A stretch of 20,424 nt of DNA. Source: Fusobacterium sp. GTDB lineage: Bacteria; Fusobacteriota; Fusobacteriia; Fusobacteriales; Fusobacteriaceae. Position 1 is the stretch's first letter, and every line of letters begins with the position of its first letter. Below are positions 14,019-20,424 of this stretch, piece by piece. The notes beneath the pieces were generated by a model that did not search any database, was not told the DNA's origin, and was given only the letters and a program-made list of their open reading frames with translations. A program made the position numbers and the translations under genes. The stretch covers positions 1-20,424 of the forward strand of contig DXSD01000032.1 of assembly GCA_019410665.1 (NCBI GenBank), read 5' to 3'.

Positions 14019-15244
14019 GAAAAGTACCAAAATTAAGATTCAAAGAGTTTAGTGATGAGTGGGAAGAGAAGAAATTAGGGGAAATAGCTGAAATAACTTC
14101 AGGATTAACTCCTTTAAGAAGTGAAGAGAAATTTTATTTAAATGGAACTATTCCATGGATAAAAACAAGTGATTTAAATAATTCTTATATAAAAAAGACT
14201 GAAGAAAAAATAAGTGAAGTTGCTTTAAAAGAAACTAGTATTAAACTATTACCTAAAAATACATTATTAGTTGCAATGTATGGTGGGTTTAACCAAATAG
14301 GCAGAACTGGATTAACTACAATGGAAGCTACAACAAATCAAGCTTTATCTGCTATAAAATTTAAAGATATAAATAAATTTCCTCTTTTTTTTCAAAATGT
14401 TCTTAATTATAAAGTCGATTATTGGAAAAAAGTATCTGCAAGCAGTAGAAAAGATCCTAATATTACTAAAAAAGATATTGAAGATTTTAAAATTTTCTAT
14501 CCGAAATTAGAAGAACAAGAAAAAATAGCTAACTTTCTTTCTAGTATAGATAAAAAAATCTCTCTAATAGAGGAAAAATTAGAGTTATTTAGAGAGTATA
14601 AAAAGGGAGTTATGCAAAAGATTTTCACAAAAGAGTTAAGATTTAAAGATAGTAATGGTAATGATTATCCAGAGTGGGAAGAGAAAAGATTGGATGAAGT
14701 ATTTGAAAGAATAATTGAAAAAAATGTTGAAAATAATACAAATGTATTAACAATATCAGCTCAATATGGTTTAATCTCTCAAATAGATTTTTTTAATAAG
14801 TCTGTCGCTGGAAAGGATTTATCAAAATATTATCTATTACAAAAAGGAGATTTTGCATATAATAAGAGTTATTCTAATGGTTATCCTATGGGAGCTATAA
14901 AAAAATTAAAGTTTTATGAAAAAGGAATAGTATCAACTTTATATATCTGCTTTAGATTAAAAAATAAAAAATATAGTACAAATTATTTTGAACAATATTT
15001 TGAAAGTAGAAAAATAGATAAAAATATACAAGAAATAGCTCAAGAGGGAGCTAGGAATCATGGTTTACTAAATATTAGTGTTCAAGATTTTTTTAATATT
15101 TATATTCCATTTCCTACCTTAGAAGAACAACAAAAAATAGCTGATTTTCTATCTTCAATAGATAGTAAAATAGAAAATATAGAAAAAGAGCTTGAGGGAT
15201 TAAAAGAGTTTAAAAAAGGACTACTTCAACAGATGTTTGTATAA
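14015..15244 (+). CDS. hsdS: Type I restriction-modification specificity subunit S
   Basis: A 409-residue DNA-recognition subunit with the standard two-half layout. Target recognition domain 1 is at about 15-165, conserved coiled region 1 at 165-205 ('LEEQEKIANFLSSIDKKI'), target recognition domain 2 at about 215-365, and conserved region 2 at 369-409 ('LEEQQKIADFLSSIDSKI'). Each half starts with a matching segment ('WEEKKLGEIAEI', 'WEEKRLDEVFER'). The two recognition domains differ, as expected for a bipartite target. The ATG overlaps the upstream TGA (ATGA), implying coupled translation. It is full length. No second hsdS, recombinase gene or inverted hsdS fragment is present in the window, so there is no sign of phase-variable shuffling. 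The recognition sequence cannot be predicted by eye. Confidence 0.95.
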   Translation: MRKVPKLRFKEFSDEWEEKKLGEIAEITSGLTPLRSEEKFYLNGTIPWIKTSDLNNSYIKKTEEKISEVALKETSIKLLPKNTLLVAMYGGFNQIGRTGLTTMEATTNQALSAIKFKDINKFPLFFQNVLNYKVDYWKKVSASSRKDPNITKKDIEDFKIFYPKLEEQEKIANFLSSIDKKISLIEEKLELFREYKKGVMQKIFTKELRFKDSNGNDYPEWEEKRLDEVFERIIEKNVENNTNVLTISAQYGLISQIDFFNKSVAGKDLSKYYLLQKGDFAYNKSYSNGYPMGAIKKLKFYEKGIVSTLYICFRLKNKKYSTNYFEQYFESRKIDKNIQEIAQEGARNHGLLNISVQDFFNIYIPFPTLEEQQKIADFLSSIDSKIENIEKELEGLKEFKKGLLQQMFV

Positions 15245-15337
15245 TTTTAATGTGGATAGATTTATTATAGAGAATAGTATTTTTTCATAAAGACTGGATA
15301 AAGTAAGAAATATAAAATATAAATTTCTCTTGAATTA

Positions 15338-15346
15338 TGTTATAAT
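15338..15346 (+). promoter_or_regulatory. Extended -10 promoter of the ATPase cluster
   Basis: TGT-TATAAT (15338-15346), with no clear -35. A small palindrome, ACCTT-TAT-AAGGT (15348-15360), begins 1 nt after it, around the expected start site, and could be an operator. Confidence 0.55.
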
Positions 15347-15378
15347 GACCTTATAAAGGTAAAGGAGATAGTAATGGT

Positions 15379-16713
15379 ATGAAATTAAAGGTAGAGAAGC
15401 TTGGAAGAATTGCAAAAGGAGAAATAAAAACAAATAAATTGATGGTTCTTTGTGGTCCAAATAATTATGGAAAGACACAATTAACTTATACTTTATATGG
15501 TATTTATGACTATAATTTAAAGTTTTGTTTCAACACTGAAGATAAGAAGATATTAAAAGAAAATAAAAAACTAGAGTTGAATATAGAGCAGATAAAAGAG
15601 AGAATACAAAAAAATTTACTATTACAAATAAAAAGGTTTTCGGAAAACTTGGGGATATTTTTTAATTTTGATTCAGAATTTTTTAAGGATACAAAATTAA
15701 GTGCTGAGTATTTAGAAAATGATTTTGATTTAGAATTAGAGTTACAAGATGAAAGAGCTCTCTCTTTAAAATTAGCACAAGGGCAACTAGATGTAAAATT
15801 TGATAAAGATTCTATCAAGATAGAAATGCTTGATTCAGAGGCAGAAAATGAAAGAGAACATATCTTTAATTTTTTAGAAGAACGTATAACAGAGATTATT
15901 CAAAAAAAATCCTTTATTTTACCTTCAGTTAGAGAAGGGTTGAATATGTTTAAGACAGAATTAAATATAAATAGAAATGTATTGATTGATACACTTGTAG
16001 CACAATCACAAAAAAAGGGAGCTAAAATAAATAATTTTCCTATGTCTATACTTTTTGATTATATATCAAGGTATGCTGAGCCTATTTCTAAATACATTGA
16101 GTTTATCAATGACTTAGATATGGTTACGAGTAGAAAAAAGGTGGGACCTTTCAATGATTTAGCAAATGAGCTTGGAAAAATTGTAGGGGGAGCATATGTT
16201 GTTGAAAATGGTCAAATTTATTTTAAACCAAAAGAAGATAAAAAATTAAAGTTGCCATTACACATGGGTTCATCTACTGTACGTTCACTAGCAGGATTAT
16301 ATCTGTTTTTAAGATATGAGAAAAAATTAAGTAGAGTTATAATTGATGAGCCAGAGTTAAATCTCCATCCAGATAATCAAAGGAAGATGGCAAGGTTTTT
16401 AGCAAAGATTATAAATAGAGGTATTCAAGTAATAATAACTACTCATAGTAGTTATATAGTTCAGGAGTTAAATAATTTAATACAGTTTAAAAATAATTTT
16501 GCTGGAAAAGAAAAATTAAAGAAAAAATATAAATATTGTGATGAAGAATTTTTGGATTATGAAAATGTTTCTTGCTATTTAATTGAAAAAGGGACTATTG
16601 AAGAGATGGAAGTTGATAGAACTGGAATTTATATGAAAAGTTTTAATGATGTAATTAATTCAATGAACAATCTAGCTATTGATTTAAATTTTGAGATAGA
16701 TAGAGAGGATTAA
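15379..16713 (+). CDS. ABC/AAA-type ATPase, candidate defence protein
   Basis: A 444-residue SMC/ABC-like ATPase (AAA_15/AAA_21 type). Walker A is 'GPNNYGKT' (26-33), followed by a long charged helical insertion (about 55-290). The signature-like region is 'GSSTVRSLAGL' (297-307), Walker B 'VIIDEPE' (320-326) with 'LNLHPDNQ', and the H-loop 'ITTHSS' with H356. No TOPRIM domain follows, so it is not a complete OLD nuclease. Such ATPases commonly work with a nuclease partner in anti-phage systems, and a small candidate nuclease gene starts 1 nt after its stop. Position directly behind the type I restriction genes fits a defence role. The ATG at 15379 overlaps the stop of a two-codon upstream ORF (15374-15382) whose ATG has the better spacing from AGGAGA. 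Function is inferred from fold and context. Confidence 0.85.
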   Translation: MKLKVEKLGRIAKGEIKTNKLMVLCGPNNYGKTQLTYTLYGIYDYNLKFCFNTEDKKILKENKKLELNIEQIKERIQKNLLLQIKRFSENLGIFFNFDSEFFKDTKLSAEYLENDFDLELELQDERALSLKLAQGQLDVKFDKDSIKIEMLDSEAENEREHIFNFLEERITEIIQKKSFILPSVREGLNMFKTELNINRNVLIDTLVAQSQKKGAKINNFPMSILFDYISRYAEPISKYIEFINDLDMVTSRKKVGPFNDLANELGKIVGGAYVVENGQIYFKPKEDKKLKLPLHMGSSTVRSLAGLYLFLRYEKKLSRVIIDEPELNLHPDNQRKMARFLAKIINRGIQVIITTHSSYIVQELNNLIQFKNNFAGKEKLKKKYKYCDEEFLDYENVSCYLIEKGTIEEMEVDRTGIYMKSFNDVINSMNNLAIDLNFEIDRED

Positions 16714-16714
16714 T

Positions 16715-17257
16715 ATGGAGAATAATTTTTTTAATTTTTTACAGTTGGAAATCACAAATGAATAAAAAGTTATTATGAAAGATAATTGTTTTATTATAGA
16801 GGAGACAGATCAATTAGCAAAATTGAAAAAGATAAACTTAGTTTCTTCAAGTAAGTATGATGCATTATGTATCAAGTTAGATAACTTGGAGAAACAAGTA
16901 GCTCTTTTAAAAAATAAGATACCTATTGTTGATTATCTTTTAATTATAAAGAAGGAAAATAAATTAATGTATATTTATATTGAGTTAAAAAGTAAAACAG
17001 TAGATAACCAAAGTGTTGAAAAGAAAAAAGAGTTTTCAAGCCATTATTTAAAGTATATTAAAGAAATTTTTCTTAAAAAGAATGGTTTAAAATTAAATAC
17101 AAACATAAAAATAAAAGAGAGATATTTATTAATTAAACATAGTAAAAATATTTTAATTTATAATAGTAAAAAACTTTTTGTAGGAAAGACAAATTATGAA
17201 CAAATATCATTAGCAAACAATATAAATTTTCCAATAAATAAATTAATAGAGGAATAA
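16715..17257 (+). pseudogene. Small PD-(D/E)XK-like protein gene interrupted by an in-frame stop
   Basis: The intact part is a 160-residue ORF (ATG 16775 to TAA 17257) that I do not recognise. It shows D53, E70 and K72 in two hydrophobic strands ('IVDYLLIIKK', 'MYIYIELKSK'), a spacing compatible with a PD-(D/E)XK nuclease. The ATG at 16775 has no ribosome binding site. In the same frame upstream, an ATG at 16715 lies 1 nt after the ATPase stop behind GAGAGGA. It encodes MENNFFNFLQLEITNE and then TAA (16763-16765). The simplest reading is a 180-residue gene with one nonsense codon at codon 17. Alternatively, the first 16 codons are a leader peptide and the shorter protein is made by reinitiation. 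It is followed after 2 nt by the acetyltransferase. Confidence 0.6.
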
Positions 17258-17259
17258 AT

Positions 17260-17820
17260 ATGACAGAGAAAGAAAAAGCAAAACAAGGGCTTCTATATGA
17301 TGCCAATTATGATAAAGAACTTTTAGAAGAGAGAAAAAGATGCAAAGAGTTATGTTTTCAATTTAACCAACTCCCACCCTCAAAGGAAGAGGAGCAAAGG
17401 GAGATTATAAAAAATCTCTTTGGAAAAACAAAGGAAAATTTCTGTATAACTGCACCTTTTTATTGTGACTATGGATATAACATAGAGATAGGAGAGAACT
17501 TCTATTCTAATCATAACCTAATAATCTTAGATGGGGCAAAGGTAGAGATAGGGGATAATGTATTCATAGCTCCTAACTGTTGCATAACTACAGCAGGACA
17601 TCCCTTAAATATAGAAGAGAGAAATAGAGGATTAGAGTATGCTTACCCAATAAAAATAGGAAATAATGTTTGGATAGGGGCAGGAGTTAATATTCTTCCA
17701 GGGGTAACAATAGGAGATAATGTAACAATTGGAGCTGGAAGTGTTGTAAATAAAGATATCCCATCAAATGTTATAGCAGTTGGAAATCCATGTAGAGTAA
17801 TAAAAACTTCTTTAAAGTAG
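17260..17820 (+). CDS. maa: Maltose/galactoside O-acetyltransferase family protein
   Basis: A 186-residue trimeric left-handed beta-helix acetyltransferase of the Maa/LacA type, full length. It has the N-terminal Mac domain ('KQGLLYDANYDKELLEERKRCKEL'), then hexapeptide repeats ('IEIGENFYSNHN', 'VEIGDNVFIAPN', 'IKIGNNVWIGAG', 'VTIGDNVTIGAG') and the catalytic H114 in 'TTAGHPL'. These enzymes transfer acetyl from acetyl-CoA to sugars and are often seen as detoxifying non-metabolised sugars. A link with the maltose operon 10 kb away is tempting but unproven. GAGGAA precedes the ATG. It starts 2 nt after the interrupted small gene and ends 8 nt before the next gene, so it shares the transcript of the ATPase cluster. 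Confidence 0.92.
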   Translation: MTEKEKAKQGLLYDANYDKELLEERKRCKELCFQFNQLPPSKEEEQREIIKNLFGKTKENFCITAPFYCDYGYNIEIGENFYSNHNLIILDGAKVEIGDNVFIAPNCCITTAGHPLNIEERNRGLEYAYPIKIGNNVWIGAGVNILPGVTIGDNVTIGAGSVVNKDIPSNVIAVGNPCRVIKTSLK

Positions 17821-17828
17821 GAGGTAGT

Positions 17829-18284
17829 ATGAAAAAAGAGATAAAATTTCAAGAAATTCTTACTGGAGAACAAGTTCTTTCTATGTTAACAGCTGCTTTT
17901 AATGATGCTAAATCTAAAAATTTTGATGTAACTATCACCATTGTTGATAAATCAGGACAAAAGCTTGGAGTAATTAGAAGTGAAGATGCAGGGGTTCATA
18001 CTCTTTCTGCTAGTTATAAGAAAGCTTATACAGCAGCTTCACAAAAAAGAACAACTCTTGAGATTTCAAAAGGAATAAAAGAAGGAAAAATACCTGAGGA
18101 TATAAGGTATTTAGATGAGAATTTTAGTGTAATGGAAGGTGGAATTCCCATTGTAATTAATGAAACTGTTGTTGGTGGAATAGGAGTTGGGGGAGCTCAT
18201 GGAGAAGAGGATAGCAAAATTGCTATGAAGGCTCTAGAAGTTCTTAAAAATATGATAATTAATAATATAAAAAGAGAGAAGTAA
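17829..18284 (+). CDS. GlcG/HbpS family (DUF336) protein, heme-binding-like
   Basis: A 151-residue single-domain protein of the GlcG/HbpS-like family. Visible are the central 'VTITIVDKSGQKLGVIRSEDAG' strand pair, the helix 'SYKKAYTAASQKRTT' and the glycine-rich end 'GGIPIVINETVVGGIGVGGAHGEEDSKIA'. Relatives bind heme or corrinoids, or occur beside glycolate, diol or redox genes; the exact role is generally uncertain. There is no signal peptide, so it is cytoplasmic. GTAGGAGG precedes the ATG at ideal spacing. It is the last gene of the cluster, and the 221-bp palindromic element begins within its stop codon region, which can act as its transcription end. Confidence 0.85.
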   Translation: MKKEIKFQEILTGEQVLSMLTAAFNDAKSKNFDVTITIVDKSGQKLGVIRSEDAGVHTLSASYKKAYTAASQKRTTLEISKGIKEGKIPEDIRYLDENFSVMEGGIPIVINETVVGGIGVGGAHGEEDSKIAMKALEVLKNMIINNIKREK

Positions 18285-18501
18285 CTATTCAGGTAGAAAT
18301 CAACTAAAGAAAACTCAAAGAATTGTGTAAGTTATGAAAAGAAGTTAGATTAACTCAGCGAAATCGAACGCTAAAAAATGCAATAAGTCGAAGACTTAAC
18401 CCTTGCATTTTTAGTGAGATAAGCCATAGTTAATCAACTTCTTGGAATATGGAACAATTCTTAGTTTTCTTCTTAAAGATGTGAAATACCTGAATAGTTA
18501 C
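18281..18501. mobile_element. Candidate MITE: 221-bp imperfect palindrome with 15-bp terminal inverted repeats
   Basis: GTAACTATTCAGGTA (18281-18295) is repeated exactly inverted at 18487-18501. Further inside, the halves match again in AGAAAACT/AAGAATTGT, AGAAGTT and GATTAACT blocks, and in CTAAAAAATGCA (18371-18382) with TGCATTTTTAG (18404-18414). The centre is a TAAGTC-GAA-GACTTA hairpin (18384-18398) whose midpoint, 18391, is also the midpoint of the whole element. GAA flanks both ends (18278-18280 and 18502-18504), a possible 3-bp target duplication. There is no coding capacity. It fills the gap between two convergent genes and could fold into one long hairpin. A large natural terminator is the alternative. 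Confidence 0.6.
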
Positions 18502-18509
18502 GAACTATT

Positions 18510-20141
18510 TTATTTTTCTAAAAGGTTCAGAACCTCATCTATGGACTTACTTCCAAAATAAACTTTTTCACTGTTGATAACCATAGCAGGAACACTCATA
18601 ATATCATGTTTATCTTTAAAATCTTTGAAAGAGAAAACATCAATAACTTCAACTTGTATATTGCTATTTTCAACAGCTATTCTTTGAGCTGCTTGAACAG
18701 TGTCTGGACACTTAGTACAGCTAAGTGAGATTCCTATTTTAATATCAACTTTTTCTTTAATATTGAATATCTTACTTAAAGTCTCTTCACTTAATTTTTG
18801 TCCAGGACCAGCCACATTATACATAGCTAAGATAAATGAGTTTAATTCATGACCACCTGGTATAGTTGAATATTTTATTCCAGAGAAATTTCCTTCACCA
18901 TCTAAGATGGCAATAACTGGAGTTCTCTCAAGTTTAATTTTTTCTTCAAGTTGAGGATTATCCCCTAGATTAAAAGATGAGAATCTAAGTTTGTCAGAAA
19001 CAGAAGCTATCTCTTGAACTACCCCTTCCATCTCTAAAGACTTTTCATCACTATTTTTAATAACTACCAACTCAATAGGGTTATCAAATCTTTTAACTAC
19101 TTCAGCTAGTTGTTCCTTAAGATTGGAATCTAAGAACTCAGCTCTTTTTTCTTCAACCTTTGAAGTTTTTTCAACTTGGGCTTCCTCTTTTACAAGACCT
19201 AATTTTTCTCTTAATTCAGCTACATATTTTTCTATATTAAAAGCAGCTTCAGCACCATCAGAAACAGCAGTAACAACCTGTCTTAACTTTTTAGGTCTGA
19301 TATCCCCAGCAGCAAAGATACCTGGAACATTAGTCATCATATCTTCGTTAGTAGGGATAAATCCATACTTATCTATCTCTATATGGTTTTGGAATAATTT
19401 ACTTTGAGGAGCGTATCCTACAAAGACAAATATACCAAAGCTCTCTCCTTCAGCAGCTTTAAACTCACTAACTTCTTTTGTAACATTGTTTATAAATTTA
19501 GCTTGTCTTAACTGAATATCTCCAGTAGCTTCTAAAAGTTCAGTATTAAATTTAACTTCAATTTTAGGATGAGCTAATACTTTATCAGCTATAGATTTAG
19601 CACAAGTAAACTCAGGCTCTCTAGCTATTACAGTAACTTTTCTGGCAAATCTTGTTAAGAAGATAGCTTCTTCAGCAGCAGCAAATCCTGCTCCAATTAC
19701 AAATACATCCATATCTGTAAAGAACTCTCCATCACAAGTAGCACAGTAAGCTACCCCTCTTCCTTCATACTCCTTTTCTCCTGGGAAACCTAATTTTCTA
19801 GGTGAAGCTCCAGTAGCAATAACAACTGATAGAGCTTGGTATTCTCCAGACTTAGTTTTTATGATTTTTATATCCTTAGAAAAATCCATATCTATAACTT
19901 CATCTTGAAGGAACTCTACACCGAAATTTAAAGCTTGTTGTCTAAGTGTTTCTCCATATTTAGCTCCAGTTGTTTCTAAGATACCTGGATAGTTAACTAC
20001 TTCATTAGTTACAGTAATCTGTCCACCAGGAATATTTTTCTCTATAATAAGTGTATCTAATTTGGCTCTACCACCATATAGACCTGCTGTTAATCCAGCA
20101 GGTCCACCACCTATTACTATCATATCATATAATTTATTCAT
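18510..20141 (-). CDS. Thioredoxin-reductase/AhpF-like flavoprotein with C-terminal AhpF redox domain
   Basis: A 543-residue fusion. Residues 1-310 are a TrxB-type reductase, with FAD motif 'GGGPAG' (11-16), redox pair C133/C136 in 'CATCDG', NADPH fold 'GAGFAAAEEA' (150-159) and 'GIFAAGDIR' (274-282). After a charged linker (315-340), residues 340-543 match the N-terminal domain of E. coli AhpF: a first thioredoxin fold without cysteines ('GGHELNSFILAMYN', about 429-442), then a second with C475/C478 ('SLSCTKCPDTVQAA') and 'MSVPAMVINSEKVYFG'. Domain order is therefore the reverse of classical AhpF. It should pass electrons from NAD(P)H to the peroxidase AhpC, encoded 20 nt upstream in the same operon. 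AGGAAG lies 9 nt before the ATG. A general thioredoxin-like role is also possible. Confidence 0.9.
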   Translation of the reverse strand: MNKLYDMIVIGGGPAGLTAGLYGGRAKLDTLIIEKNIPGGQITVTNEVVNYPGILETTGAKYGETLRQQALNFGVEFLQDEVIDMDFSKDIKIIKTKSGEYQALSVVIATGASPRKLGFPGEKEYEGRGVAYCATCDGEFFTDMDVFVIGAGFAAAEEAIFLTRFARKVTVIAREPEFTCAKSIADKVLAHPKIEVKFNTELLEATGDIQLRQAKFINNVTKEVSEFKAAEGESFGIFVFVGYAPQSKLFQNHIEIDKYGFIPTNEDMMTNVPGIFAAGDIRPKKLRQVVTAVSDGAEAAFNIEKYVAELREKLGLVKEEAQVEKTSKVEEKRAEFLDSNLKEQLAEVVKRFDNPIELVVIKNSDEKSLEMEGVVQEIASVSDKLRFSSFNLGDNPQLEEKIKLERTPVIAILDGEGNFSGIKYSTIPGGHELNSFILAMYNVAGPGQKLSEETLSKIFNIKEKVDIKIGISLSCTKCPDTVQAAQRIAVENSNIQVEVIDVFSFKDFKDKHDIMSVPAMVINSEKVYFGSKSIDEVLNLLEK

Positions 20142-20161
20142 AGGTATTCACTTCCTAATTC

Positions 20162-20424
20162 TTATAACTTACCTACTAAATCAATAGAAGGTTTTAAAGT
20201 CTCTTTTCCAGGTTGCCATTTAGCAGGACAAACCTCTCCATGCTCAGCTACAAATTTAGCTGCTTGTAATTTTCTAAGAAGTTCACTAGCTTCTCTTCCA
20301 ATTCCCATATCATGTACTTCATAAGCTACAATTGTTCCCTCAGGATTGATTACAAAGCTTCCTCTTAAAGCTAATCCTTCCTCTTCAACTAAAACTTCAA
20401 ACTCTCTAGAGATTTTTCCAGTAG
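20162..20424 (-). CDS. ahpC: Alkyl hydroperoxide reductase C / 2-Cys peroxiredoxin (C-terminal part)
   Basis: The gene enters from the right edge; 87 codons from the C-terminus are present, ending at TAA (20164-20162). Visible are 'LRGSFVINPEGTI', 'YEVHDMGIGREASELLRKLQAA' and 'EHGEVCPAKWQPGK', the last carrying the resolving cysteine in its V-C-P-A-K-W context as in AhpC. The peroxidatic cysteine lies outside the window. AhpC reduces hydrogen and organic peroxides and is recycled by an AhpF-type reductase, which is the gene directly downstream. The last residues (SIDLVGKL) are ordinary for the family. The pair would form the peroxide defence of this anaerobe. Its promoter is outside the window. 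Confidence 0.93.
   Translation of the reverse strand, partial: TGKISREFEVLVEEEGLALRGSFVINPEGTIVAYEVHDMGIGREASELLRKLQAAKFVAEHGEVCPAKWQPGKETLKPSIDLVGKL

Noticed and set aside
14015..15244. Phase-variable hsdS shuffling
   Set aside because: There is a single full-length hsdS, no recombinase gene, and the internal similarity is the normal pair of conserved coiled regions.

Overview
The window is strongly AT-rich, with short intergenic gaps and strong AGGAGG-type ribosome binding sites. Together with the gene content (PTS maltose uptake, a permuted AhpF-like reductase beside AhpC, EcoR124I-like type I restriction genes), this suggests an anaerobe, most likely Fusobacterium or a close relative. 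The genus is inferred from composition and gene repertoire, not proven.

Layout. (1) 73-2419: a MATE efflux pump and a LacI-family repressor converge on a shared bidirectional terminator. (2) 2420-6739: a divergent promoter region with two operator-like palindromes precedes an apparent operon of a maltose-type PTS IICB permease, an endonuclease/exonuclease/phosphatase-fold protein that is probably a maltose 6'-phosphate phosphatase (MapP), and the amylomaltase MalQ. Read together: maltose is imported as maltose 6'-phosphate, dephosphorylated, then disproportionated to glucose and longer dextrins. (3) 6862-7782: a stand-alone aldo/keto reductase with its own promoter and terminator. (4) 7895-15244: a type I restriction-modification locus ordered hsdR, a 770-bp non-coding island, hsdM, a DUF1016 (YhcG-like) nuclease gene, hsdS. 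(5) 15379-18284: a compact five-start cluster with an ABC-type ATPase, a small candidate nuclease that appears broken by an in-frame stop, a maltose-type acetyltransferase and a GlcG/HbpS-like protein. (6) 18281-18501: a perfectly centred 221-bp imperfect palindrome with 15-bp terminal inverted repeats, resembling a MITE. (7) 18510-20424, minus strand: ahpC (partial) followed by a TrxB-like reductase carrying the AhpF N-terminal domain at its C-terminus.

The most unusual region is the island between hsdR and hsdM (10697-11469). It holds three near-consensus promoters of the same type (TTGACT, 17 nt, TATAAT or TATACT), two on the minus strand and one on the plus strand. Each drives a related structured RNA. 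One of these RNAs carries an otherwise unannotated 29-residue hydrophobic peptide ORF with a perfect Shine-Dalgarno site. A 15-bp stem in its leader runs into that site. G-U wobble pairs in its hairpins fit transcription from the minus strand only. This looks like a type I toxin-type module with two related small RNAs embedded in a restriction locus. I know of no named family that matches it.
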